A DNA stretch of 64,000 bases, taken from the NCBI GenBank assembly GCA_001941025.1, contig MSHE01000032.1, positions 248,001 to 312,000 of the forward strand, in the 5' to 3' direction. How positions within the stretch are numbered: position 1 is the stretch's first letter; each line of letters starts with the position of its first letter. This document shows positions 26,845 through 35,311 of this stretch, one piece after another. The notes beneath the pieces were generated by a model. The model was given only the letters and a program-made list of their open reading frames with translations, made no database searches and was not told where the DNA came from. A program made the position numbers and the translations under genes. This DNA comes from Lachnospiraceae bacterium Zagget3. GTDB taxonomy: Bacteria > Bacillota_A > Clostridia > Lachnospirales > Lachnospiraceae.

Positions 26845-28858
26845 GCCTCTTGATCCTCTGTTTCATGATGCTCCGGATGATAGGTCGTCACAATCTCTTC
26901 CACCATCTCCACGATCCGATCGCTGTTCTCATAACAGGCCTTGGCCAGTTCTTCGAGCTGTTTTAAGAAGGGCACCACTTCAAACGGAATCGGCTTGCCA
27001 ATGAAGATCAGCTCGTTGTCCGTCTTTCGCAGGCCTTCCTCCGACATGAGCTTCTCCTCATAGCGCTTCTCGCCGGGGCGCAGACCGGTGTAGACGATCT
27101 CGATGTCTTCATCCGGTGTGTAGCCGGACAGTTGGATCAGGTTGCGCGCCAGCGTATCGATCCGCACCGGGGCGCCCATGTCAAGAACGAAGATCTCGCC
27201 GCCCCAGGCGTACGTACCCGCCTGCAGCACGAGGCTCACCGCCTCGGGGATCGTCATAAAGTAGCGGGTGACATACGGATCCGTCACGGTCACCGGGCCG
27301 CCTGCCTCGATCTGCTTCCGGAACAGCGGGATCACGGAGCCGTTGCTGCCAAGGACATTCCCGAACCGCACGGCCACGAACTGGGTGCCGGATCGATTCT
27401 TGTTTTTGGTACTCTCTACCGTGAGTTCGACCGGCGCGGTGTCTTTCCTTGCACCCTTATAGAGGGCATCGCTTCCTCCCACCTCCTGATGCGCGTGAAG
27501 GAAGGGCAGCATATCCATCCGGCCGGTTCGGCTGACCGCGTCCATGCTCTGGATGACCATCTCGCAGAGCCGTTTGCTTGCGCCCATGATGTTGGTCGGG
27601 TTGACGGCCTTGTCCGTGCTGATGAGCACAAACCGCTGGGTCCCGTATTTCATCGCGGCGTACGCGGTCTTGTAAGTGCCGATCACGTTGTTTTTGATGG
27701 CCTCATTGGGGCTAAACTCCATCAGCGGCACATGCTTGTGCGCCGCAGCGTGGTAGACGATATCCGGTCGATAGGCCGCAAAGACCTGATCGACCCGCCG
27801 GCTGTCCCGGACCGAACCGATCAGCACCTCCATCTGCAGATCCGGATACTGCGCCCGCAGCTCCCGTTCGATCTCGTAGGTCGTATTCTCATAGATATCA
27901 AAAAGGATCAACTGTTTCGGGTGATGCGCTGCGATCTGGCGGCAGAGTTCGCTGCCGATGGACCCGCCGCCGCCCGTTACCAGGATGGTCTTGCCCCGCA
28001 GCTGTTCGAAAATCCCCTCCAGATCCAAGGAGATCGGCTCCCGGCCGAGCAGGTCCTCGATCGCCACCGGCTTTAATTCACTGACGAGCACCTCATCGTT
28101 GGCCAGCTGATAGAGGCTTGGAAGGCTCTTTAACTCACAGCCGGTCTGGCTGCAGATGTCGAGGATCTCTTTTTTCTCCTGGGCGGCAATCCCGGGAATA
28201 CAGAAATAGATCTGATCCACATTGTATTTCTGTACGGTGTTCGGGATGTTCTCCCGACCGCCGGCGATCGGCACCCCCTCGAGGAAACGGCTCCACTTGT
28301 TCGGATTATCATCAATGACACAGACCGGACGGATGTTTACCTTGTCGGTTGCCAAAAGCTCCTTGACCACGCTGCGCCCGGCCTCCCCAGCACCGATGAT
28401 CATCACGCGCGATTCGGGCATCTCGATGTCAGGCCCCTGTCGTCTGCAGACCTCCACATAAAAACGATAACTAAAGCGGATGCCCACGACCAGGATCAGC
28501 TGTGCAACCGCACCGACAATGAAATATGAGACAGGCATCCGGCCGAACACCAGCAGGATCAGGGGAATGTGTACACCCGACGCGATCAGAGACGCCAGCG
28601 CAAAGCGGAGCAGTTCCCGGAAGCCGGCGAACCGCCACATGGCCCGGTACATGCGCATAAACCAGAAGAACAGGATGCAGATGATCAGATAGATCGGCAG
28701 AAACCGGGCATACTCCTGCAGATATCCCTGCGAATGGCGCGGAAAGAAAAGTCAAAGCGCAGCCACAACCCCAGAAAATAGGAGAAACTGATCGCAAAGA
28801 TGTCAAAAACCACCAATCCGATCGCTATGATGTTCCAGTGCTGCAGCTTTCCCTTCAT
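26799..28858 (-). CDS. Membrane-anchored UDP-sugar 4,6-dehydratase (PglF/CapD-like), N-terminal frameshift
   Basis: The intact stretch (619 aa, readable from 28658) has a first Rossmann domain (VMIIGAGEAGRSVVKELL) and the dehydratase domain (VTGGGGSIGSELC, YHAAAHKHVPLM, STDKAVNPTNIMGASKR, VRFGNVLGSNGSVIPLF). The true start is very likely ATG 28858, one base after the upstream stop, giving MKGKLQHWNIIAIGLVVFD. That frame stops at 28685. One base is missing near 28733; restoring it gives RAIPxGYLQEYARFLPIYL and a continuous protein of about 686 aa with the usual N-terminal membrane helices. The catalytic part may still be made by re-initiation. A segment of about 40 residues before VRFGN is unusually long. 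Confidence 0.85.
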
Positions 28859-28859
28859 G

Positions 28860-30149
28860 TCACTCCATCTTCTCCGTCAGAATCCGCCCCACGGCATTGT
28901 GAAGCGTGTTTTCCGTGATCGTTCCGTCGTTGACCGCGGCAAGCACCGCTTCATACGACTCCGTAAAGCTGTTCCCTACATAGAGCAAGTCCATGCCGGC
29001 GTTGACCGCCCGCACGGCCGCCTCCGCAGTACTGCAGTAATCGGTGACCCGCGCGCTCGTCAGGTTCGATGTCATGAGCAGCCCGTCGAATCCCATGGCA
29101 TCCCGCAGCTGCGTGACAACGCCTTCCGAAAGGGAACAGGGCAGCGCCTCATCCCCCGTCAGGGCGGCATCCGGCATGTTGCTGACCAGGATGCATTCCA
29201 CACCCGCGTCGATCCCCGCCTGATAGGCCTGATAGCTGTCGGTGACCTGATTCGCGCCCGGGAAGGAGCGCATCACGGCCATGACGCCCGCGGCCTGTGT
29301 TCCTTCGATGTCCGCCTCCACACGCTCCGCGATCACGGCGGGCTCGGAGCCGTAGGTCATATCGTCATAGTCGGCGTCGTTCCCGTTGGACGCGTCCGCG
29401 GACGGGCCGAGGATCGTGTTAAATCCATAGGAGGCGACATACGCGGCCCGCTGCTGCGCGGCCTCGGTGATCTCATCCGTTGTGCTTTCTTCGCCGAGCG
29501 TGGCCGGAGAGGCGGTTATCGTGATGTCCTCTATGAGCGTAGCCAACGGCGAATGGGTCTCGCCGCCCGTCTCCTCTATGATGGTAAACACCTGCAGGCC
29601 GACGGCGTCCTCCATGTACCCCTGTGTGTTGTCGAGCAGATTGCGCACCTGTGTCGCGCTTCCCAGATTCTGTTCGTTGTAGAGCAGACCGCCGACCGGA
29701 TAGGCCTCAATGGCAGCCTGTGTGGTCTCCCCCGCCAGAGACACTTCGTCCGTGCCGGTCAACGCCTCCGGTGTGGTCACAAAGAGCTGTGCCACCTGCT
29801 GTTCCACGGTCATCGCGTCAATCTGTTCCTCCACCGCGTTGGAAAAGAAGATCGCCTCGTGGGAGGATCCGGTATCCGTGATGGTATTGTCACGGTCCTC
29901 TTCCTCGATCCCGGTGGTATCGATTTCTTCCTCCGCCGCGGCTTCGATTTCCTCTATGTCGGCATCAATGTCTACCGCGTTTTGTTCCTCCGCGCTGACC
30001 GAGGACTCGGCCTCCGCCAGTTTCGCCTCCTCCCGGCTGGTCCGGCGGGCGGAGGTGCCGTTGCGAAAGGCCCCTCCGATCAGCACGATGACGACCACAA
30101 CCGCCAAACAGATCAATGTCCAGTTTAAAATCCGATCTCTCTTCCACAT
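28860..30149 (-). CDS. Membrane-anchored GH3-like protein, catalytic residues lost
   Basis: 429 aa. An N-terminal membrane anchor (residues about 9-28) is followed by an acidic linker, then a glycoside hydrolase family 3 (NagZ-like) barrel: VEQQVAQLFVTTPEAL and YPVGGLLYNEQNL. The conserved K-H-F-P-G-H-G-x-T motif reads RSFPGANQVTDSY, losing the Lys-His pair and the histidine of the catalytic dyad. The nucleophile motif S-D-D-L reads TSNLTS, with no Asp. It is therefore probably catalytically dead and may bind peptidoglycan or EPS. It lies between the LCP gene and pglF in the operon, with a 1-base gap to pglF. Confidence 0.8.
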   Translation of the reverse strand: MWKRDRILNWTLICLAVVVVIVLIGGAFRNGTSARRTSREEAKLAEAESSVSAEEQNAVDIDADIEEIEAAAEEEIDTTGIEEEDRDNTITDTGSSHEAIFFSNAVEEQIDAMTVEQQVAQLFVTTPEALTGTDEVSLAGETTQAAIEAYPVGGLLYNEQNLGSATQVRNLLDNTQGYMEDAVGLQVFTIIEETGGETHSPLATLIEDITITASPATLGEESTTDEITEAAQQRAAYVASYGFNTILGPSADASNGNDADYDDMTYGSEPAVIAERVEADIEGTQAAGVMAVMRSFPGANQVTDSYQAYQAGIDAGVECILVSNMPDAALTGDEALPCSLSEGVVTQLRDAMGFDGLLMTSNLTSARVTDYCSTAEAAVRAVNAGMDLLYVGNSFTESYEAVLAAVNDGTITENTLHNAVGRILTEKME

Positions 30150-30152
30150 GGT

Positions 30153-31211
30153 TCAGTCGTCTCCCTCATTCGTCGAATTTCTGTTCGGTTTGGATTCTAT
30201 GGTAAGCATGTAATCGCTGTAGGTCTGCACGGTCTCCGACGGCGTATAGTCTGTCTCCTCAAACAGGAATTCGTGGATCCCCGTGGCCATGTCGACCAGC
30301 GTGACCGGCACTTCCTCCCAGACCCCGTCGATCCACCCGGCATAGAACACCTGCGGGTAGGCGGTCGTCTCCGTGATCTCAAAGTCGGACAGGTTGTACA
30401 GCAGCTGCTCCAGATCTTCCGTCCGTAAGTTGCTGTTGATTTGGCCCAGCAGATCCTCCGCCAGGCTGATCCGGTCGTTCGCGCTTTGAGCCTTCGCCTT
30501 TTCGAACAGGCTGGTCAGGACATCCCGCTGGCGCTCTGAGCGGCGGTAGTCGGCGCCCTCGGCATGGCGGATCCGGGAGTAGGCAAGGGCCTGGTCCCCG
30601 TCGAGCTGGTACGTTCCCGGCTCCGTGATCTTCCCGGTGTATGCCCCGTCGATATCGGACAGGTGGGAGACCTCTTCCTCCGTGATCTCCATCTCCACGC
30701 CGCCGATCTCATCGACGAGATCCGCGAAATTGATAAAGTTTAAAGTCATATAGGCCTCGAGATCGAGGTCATAGTTCTCATTGATCGTTTCCAGCGCCAG
30801 ATCGGGGCCCCCATACCAGTGCGCGTGGGTGATCTTTGTATAATCATACCCGTCGATGTGCGCCAGACAGTCCCGATAGATGGAGCACATCTTGACGGTC
30901 TCCTCTTCGTAATCGATGTGGACGAGGATGATGGAGTCCGAACGGGTGTATTCCAGCTCGTCGGAACGGGTGTCTACCCCGAAGATGACGAAATCTTCTA
31001 CCCCTGTTCCGTCCGAGACAAAGTCCCGCTCCGTGAGGATCGCGTTCTGTACCTCATCCGCGGACCGCACACGCGGCGTGTCCCCCTCTTCCGAAGAGGC
31101 GTTCCTGCCGCATCCGGCGCACACACCGAGCGCTGCCATAAGTGTCGCGAGGACAAGGGCCCGCGCGATCCGGCGGGGCGGCCTGTGGTTCCAATGATTC
31201 CGCCACTTCAT
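30153..31211 (-). CDS. LytR-CpsA-Psr (LCP) family ligase
   Basis: About 352 aa. An N-terminal basic stretch and hydrophobic anchor (ALVLATLMAALGVCAG) precede the LCP domain: FVIFGVDTRSDELEYTRSDSIILVHID, SIYRDCLAHIDGY, LNFINFADLVDEIGG and YSRIRHAEGADYRRSERQRDVL hold the conserved Asp/Arg residues. LCP enzymes attach undecaprenyl-linked polymers to the cell wall outside the membrane. The start at ATG 31211 fits AGAGGTG six bases upstream; an in-frame GTG at 31220 overlaps the BY-kinase stop. It probably anchors the EPS to peptidoglycan. Confidence 0.9.
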   Translation of the reverse strand: MKWRNHWNHRPPRRIARALVLATLMAALGVCAGCGRNASSEEGDTPRVRSADEVQNAILTERDFVSDGTGVEDFVIFGVDTRSDELEYTRSDSIILVHIDYEEETVKMCSIYRDCLAHIDGYDYTKITHAHWYGGPDLALETINENYDLDLEAYMTLNFINFADLVDEIGGVEMEITEEEVSHLSDIDGAYTGKITEPGTYQLDGDQALAYSRIRHAEGADYRRSERQRDVLTSLFEKAKAQSANDRISLAEDLLGQINSNLRTEDLEQLLYNLSDFEITETTAYPQVFYAGWIDGVWEEVPVTLVDMATGIHEFLFEETDYTPSETVQTYSDYMLTIESKPNRNSTNEGDD

Positions 31212-31216
31212 CCGCG

Positions 31217-32059
31217 TCACCTCTTCTTTTTCTTCCCCGAAGATTTTGACTGGTCCTCGTTTCCGTAAGATCCATACATCCCATAAGTCCCATAGCTCCC
31301 GTAGTAGCCACCGTATTTTCCATAATACTTGCCGTAGTACCGCCCATAATATCGGCCATAGTAGCGGCCGTAATACTTCCCGTAGTAAGCGTTCCGATGC
31401 ATGTCCACCTTGTTGAGCACCGCGCCCAGAATGCGGATCCCGGAGGCCTCCAGCTGTTTTTTCGCGTTTATGATGAGGCGGCTGTTGGCCGCCCCCTGTG
31501 CCGTCACGAAGACCGCGCCATCACACTGCTGCGCGATCACGGCGGCGTCGATCGTCGCGCCGATCGGCGGACTGTCGATCAGGACATAGTCGAAGAATTT
31601 CCGTCCAAACGTAATGAGATCCGCGAAGTACTGCTTCTCCAAAATCTCCGTTGAGTTCGGGGCGTTTGGCCCGGCAAAGACCATATACAGCTGCGGCTCC
31701 TGCGTGACGTAGACAACCTCGCGCAGCCGTTTCTGCCCCGACAGGTAATGGGTGAGGCCAAAGAGATTTTCTCCGTCCGTCGTCCGGACGCCGAGCCGCG
31801 CGACGAGGACAGACTTGCGGATGTCCGCGTCGATGACGAGCACGCTCTTGCGCGCGTCCGCGAGCGACTGCGCCAGATTCATGACAACCGTGCTCTTCCC
31901 CTCTTTTGGCATGGAGCTGGTAAAGAGGATGACCTTCACATCGTCCCCGCAGAACTGCAGGTTCGTGCGCAGCGCGCGCAGCGATTCCTTCATCGTATGA
32001 TCCTGCTTCTTTAAGCTCCTTAAGTATACTTCCTTCGGTCGAAAACTGTTCTCAGCCAT
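31217..32059 (-). CDS. BY-kinase (CpsD/CapB-like) with long Tyr-Gly tail
   Basis: 280 aa bacterial tyrosine autokinase. Walker A SSMPKEGKSTVVMNLA (about residues 49-64), Walker A' SVLVIDADIRK and Walker B DYVLIDSPPIG are present. The C-terminal tail has 19 tyrosines, six of the YY pairs in a YYG(K/R) repeat, then SYG/TYG/MYG units and a lysine-rich end. Tail tyrosines are the autophosphorylation sites that control chain length and polymerisation. Typical tails have only a handful, so this one is unusually long. It overlaps the cpsC gene by 8 bp. Confidence 0.92.
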   Translation of the reverse strand: MAENSFRPKEVYLRSLKKQDHTMKESLRALRTNLQFCGDDVKVILFTSSMPKEGKSTVVMNLAQSLADARKSVLVIDADIRKSVLVARLGVRTTDGENLFGLTHYLSGQKRLREVVYVTQEPQLYMVFAGPNAPNSTEILEKQYFADLITFGRKFFDYVLIDSPPIGATIDAAVIAQQCDGAVFVTAQGAANSRLIINAKKQLEASGIRILGAVLNKVDMHRNAYYGKYYGRYYGRYYGRYYGKYYGKYGGYYGSYGTYGMYGSYGNEDQSKSSGKKKKR

Positions 32060-32852
32060 TGGTCTTCCCTTTCTTTTTGCTCGTATTCCGCTTCCTTGCC
32101 GACCTGCGCTTCCGCTGCTTCTTGCTCGCCGGTTCGTTTAATTCCTCTTCTTCCATGGGCAGGCTGCCGAGCACCCGCATGCCCGTCTTCTCCTCGAGTT
32201 CCTCTGGCGTGATGATCGAGTCATTCGCAAGGTAGACGATCCAGATCACCGCGATGGCCAACACCAGTCCGAGGACAGCACCCAACACCGTATAGCGCCG
32301 ATAACTCGGGCTGGAGCGAGTCGAATTAACGTAGCCGTACTGGATGATCTCCGGCGCATCCTGATCCATCTTTTGGGAGATGTAGGCGGAGGCCACAACA
32401 GCGACCTCATCGGCGATCAGCTTCGCCAGATCCGGATCCGCATCCTTCACTGTAATCTCCAACATGCGGGAATCGGCCGGGTTGCTAACAGACACCTTGC
32501 TCCTCATCTCGCCATACTCAAGGTCGAGGCCCAGATTGTACGCGACCTGATCCAGGACCGGCCGCCCGGCCACGACCTCCACATAATCGCTTGTCAGGCT
32601 CGAGCCGACCTGGATGTCCGTGTAGCTCGTAATGGACGTACTCCGGGAGAGCACGTACAGGATCGAGGTGGACGAGTACTGGGGCGTGATCCAGAGTGCC
32701 GCGATCATGAGACCGATCGCAGCCGCCAACACGACCGCGACCACGATCTGCCACCAGTGCTGTCCCAGTACCAGGAAAAGTTCCCCCAGATCAATCTCGA
32801 CCTCGTTCTCGTTCCCGTTATTATTTTCTATCTGCTTTGTCTCGTTTTCCAT
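32052..32852 (-). CDS. Chain-length regulator/kinase activator (CpsC/YveK, Wzz family)
   Basis: 266 aa. Two membrane helices (about residues 36-56 and 180-202) flank an extracellular Wzz domain with SILYVLSRSTSITSYTDIQVG. The cytoplasmic C-terminus (DSIITPEELEEKTGMRVLGSLP) is the usual BY-kinase activating segment, and here it extends into a very basic tail (KKQRKRRSARKR). It works with CpsD to set polymer length at the membrane and overlaps it by 8 bp. Confidence 0.92.
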   Translation of the reverse strand: MENETKQIENNNGNENEVEIDLGELFLVLGQHWWQIVVAVVLAAAIGLMIAALWITPQYSSTSILYVLSRSTSITSYTDIQVGSSLTSDYVEVVAGRPVLDQVAYNLGLDLEYGEMRSKVSVSNPADSRMLEITVKDADPDLAKLIADEVAVVASAYISQKMDQDAPEIIQYGYVNSTRSSPSYRRYTVLGAVLGLVLAIAVIWIVYLANDSIITPEELEEKTGMRVLGSLPMEEEELNEPASKKQRKRRSARKRNTSKKKGKTNG

Positions 32853-32856
32853 ACTG

Positions 32857-33567
32857 CTATTCTCCCGAATTTCCTATGATCATGGCAGGATGCGTCTCAA
32901 ACAGCCAGGCGGCCGTATCGTCGCCGTACTTGCGGCGGACATAGTCCCGGCACTCCGCCAAGCGGCAGGGCCGCTCTTTTAAGTCGTGGCTGTCGCTCGC
33001 GATAAAGTCCGCCATCCCGTAGTCCAGCAGCTTCTTGCAAAACTGCTTCGCGGGGCGGCCGTCCTTTCCGAGGACGGCGTCGGCGTTGATCTGGATCAGC
33101 GCGCCGCCCTTTCGCAGCTCTTCGATAAGGTCCAGATCGTCCAGCAGGCACTGGTAGCGCTCCGCGTGGGCGATGACCGGCGTGTAGCCGGCAAACTGCA
33201 GCTCCCGTACCGTATCCTGTATGTACGAGTACTCGGTCGCGCCGGAATACTCCGCGAGCACATAGTCCGAGTGTGCCAGCGAAAAGCACCTGCTTTCGCG
33301 CAGATTTACCACACACTCACTATCTATGTGGTACTCCGTTCCGACAAAAATATGGACCCCTATTTCTTCTGCCGTCTTCCGCAATTCAAAAAAACCCGAG
33401 CGAATCTTGTCCATGTCATGCGGAAACATACCTTGACGAAAATGCGGGGTCACTATAATGTCTGTTATCTCTTGTCTCGCTGCCTCCCGCAGCATGTTCT
33501 GGGACTCTTCCAGTGTCCTTGGTCCGTCGTCCACACCGTAGAGGATATGACAATGAATGTCAATCAT
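32857..33567 (-). CDS. Tyrosine-protein phosphatase, PHP family (CpsB/YwqE-like)
   Basis: 236 aa from ATG 33567 (the conserved start MIDIHCHILYGVDDGP; GGAGG lies 11 bases upstream). PHP-fold metal ligands are visible: HCH, the early ASP in GVDDGP, TPHF, TEYH, IAHAERY and SDSHD. It dephosphorylates the BY-kinase tail. It is the first gene of the operon, about 60 bp after the promoter. The N-terminal in-frame GTG at 33576 is too close to the ribosome site. Confidence 0.92.
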   Translation of the reverse strand: MIDIHCHILYGVDDGPRTLEESQNMLREAARQEITDIIVTPHFRQGMFPHDMDKIRSGFFELRKTAEEIGVHIFVGTEYHIDSECVVNLRESRCFSLAHSDYVLAEYSGATEYSYIQDTVRELQFAGYTPVIAHAERYQCLLDDLDLIEELRKGGALIQINADAVLGKDGRPAKQFCKKLLDYGMADFIASDSHDLKERPCRLAECRDYVRRKYGDDTAAWLFETHPAMIIGNSGE

Positions 33568-33630
33568 GAGGGGCACGACCTCCCTATATCTTGTGGTTTA
33601 CAAAGTTGCAAAACACAATTCCCATACCAC

Positions 33631-33659
33631 ATTTTAACACCATATGTGATAAATGGCAA
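33631..33659 (-). promoter_or_regulatory. Sigma-A-type promoter of the EPS operon
   Basis: Minus strand: -35 TTGCCA (33654-33659), 17-base spacer, -10 TAAAAT (33631-33636). It lies about 60 bases before the cpsB-like start, in the intergenic stretch after gltD. No other convincing promoter was found before the co-directional genes to its left, so it probably drives the whole polysaccharide operon. Confidence 0.7.
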
Positions 33660-33721
33660 GGAAAAGTGCGCCAAAAATGCAATTTCTGCATAACTGGTTT
33701 TTGTGCAAATTACCCCCCCGG

Positions 33722-33773
33722 AAAAAATGGCGAAAAGCGCGCCGTTACGCCATTTCTGCGCCTTTTCGCCATT
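33722..33773 (-). terminator. Rho-independent terminator of gltB-gltD
   Basis: Just after the gltD stop. An inverted repeat AATGGCGAAAAGGCGC / GCGCTTTTCGCCATT (one bulge) closes around a 15-17-base loop and is followed by a T run on the minus strand. It separates the glutamate synthase genes from the EPS promoter. Confidence 0.75.
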
Positions 33774-33803
33774 GAAAATCTTTGAAGACTGATGTAAGTT
33801 ATT

Positions 33804-35297
33804 TTACTGGACCGAGAGGTAGCTGTATCCCATGAGCGCCTCATCGACTGCCTTCGCGGCCTCGCGGCCCTCCCGGATGGCCCAGACGACGAGGGACTGG
33901 CCCCGGTGCATATCGCCCGCGGTAAAGACCTTCTGGACGTTCGTCTGATAACCGCCCGGCGCCGTCTCAACGTTCGTGCGGGCGTTTAACGCCACGCCGA
34001 AGTCGTCAGTGATGTAGTCCTCGGCGCCGAGGAAGCCGGCCGCGATCAGCACGAGGTCCGCGGGAATCGTCTCCTCCGTGCCCTCCACGGGCACCATCAT
34101 GGAACGCCCGGTCTTTTTGTCGGTTTTGCTCTCGAGCTGGACCGTGACGAGTTCTTTCAGTTTCCCGTTTTTATCCTTTTTAAACTCCTGCACCGTCGTC
34201 GTGTAGATCCGCGGGTCCCCGCCGAAGACGGCGATGGCCTCCTCCTGGCCGTAATCGGTCTTGCAGACCTTCGGCCACTCGGGCCACGGGTTAAACGCGG
34301 TCCGCTCATCCGGCGGCTTCGGCATCATCTCGAGCTGGGTCACGCTCTTCGCGCCGTGGCGGATGGCCGTGCCGACGCAGTCGTTGCCTGTGTCGCCGCC
34401 GCCGATGATGACGACATGCTTCCCCTTCGCCGAGACATAGTTTTTATCTTTCAGATCGGAGTCTAAGAGGCTCTTGGTCGTCTGCGCGAGGAAGTCCACG
34501 GCAAAGTAGATCCCGTCCGCGTCCCGTCCGGGCGCCTCGATGTCCCGCGGATGCTTGGCCCCGCAGGCGAGGACGACGGCGTCATAGTCTTTTAAGAGCT
34601 TGGACGCCTTTTCGTCCCGTCCGACATCCACGCCGGTCAGGAACGTGATGCCCTCCTCTTTCATGATCTCGACCTTGCGCTCGATGATGCCTTTGTCGAG
34701 CTTCATGTTCGGGATGCCGTACATTAAAAGGCCGCCCACGCGGTCGTCGCGCTCGTAGACCGTGACGAGATGGCCGCGCTTGTTTAACTGGTCGGCGACG
34801 GCAAGCCCCGACGGGCCGGAGCCGACGACGGCGACGGTCTTGCCGCTGCGCGTCTTCGGCGGGTTTGCCTTCGCGTAGCCTTCGGCGTAGGCCGTTTCGA
34901 TCACGCCGTGCTCGTTTTCGCGGACGCTGACCGGGTCGTCATGGAGGCCGCAGGTGCACGCCTTTTCGCACAGGGCCGGGCAGACCCGGGAGGTAAACTC
35001 CGGGAAGTTGTTGGTCTTGACCAGGCGCTCGTAGGCCTGCTCCCAGTTCCCGTGGTAGACGAGGTCGTTCCACTCCGGCACGAGGTTGTGCAGCGGGCAG
35101 CCGCTCGCCATGCCCATTAACATCATGCCGGACTGGCAGAACGGCACGCCGCAGGCCATGCAGCGCGCGCCCTGGATCTGCTGCTTCTCGTCGGAGAGGT
35201 AGAGATGGAATTCGTCAAAGTTTTTGATCCGTACGAGCGGATCGGTCTCGGTGCTGACCTCGCGGTCATATTCTAAAAATCCGGTTGGTTTTCCCAT
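33804..35297 (-). CDS. gltD: Glutamate synthase (NADPH) small subunit
   Basis: 497 aa. The N-terminal Fe-S region has two cysteine clusters (CMACGVPFCQ and CPALCEKACTCG). Two dinucleotide-binding sites follow: GSGPSGLAVADQLNKRGH for FAD and IIGGGDTGNDCVGTA for NADPH. It passes electrons from NADPH to the large subunit for glutamate formation from glutamine and 2-oxoglutarate. It starts 14 bases after the gltB stop, in one operon with it. Confidence 0.97.
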   Translation of the reverse strand: MGKPTGFLEYDREVSTETDPLVRIKNFDEFHLYLSDEKQQIQGARCMACGVPFCQSGMMLMGMASGCPLHNLVPEWNDLVYHGNWEQAYERLVKTNNFPEFTSRVCPALCEKACTCGLHDDPVSVRENEHGVIETAYAEGYAKANPPKTRSGKTVAVVGSGPSGLAVADQLNKRGHLVTVYERDDRVGGLLMYGIPNMKLDKGIIERKVEIMKEEGITFLTGVDVGRDEKASKLLKDYDAVVLACGAKHPRDIEAPGRDADGIYFAVDFLAQTTKSLLDSDLKDKNYVSAKGKHVVIIGGGDTGNDCVGTAIRHGAKSVTQLEMMPKPPDERTAFNPWPEWPKVCKTDYGQEEAIAVFGGDPRIYTTTVQEFKKDKNGKLKELVTVQLESKTDKKTGRSMMVPVEGTEETIPADLVLIAAGFLGAEDYITDDFGVALNARTNVETAPGGYQTNVQKVFTAGDMHRGQSLVVWAIREGREAAKAVDEALMGYSYLSVQ

Positions 35298-35311
35298 GGC
35301 TCTCCCCTCCT

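Noticed and set aside
28800..30128. Plus-strand frame of 442 codons opposite the GH3-like gene
   Set aside because: Arg/His/Gly-rich translation without motifs; the opposite frame has a coherent membrane anchor and GH3 fold.
31290..31400. Periodic repeats in the BY-kinase gene as a CRISPR-like array
   Set aside because: The 12-base period simply encodes the YYG(K/R) tail; there are no spacers.
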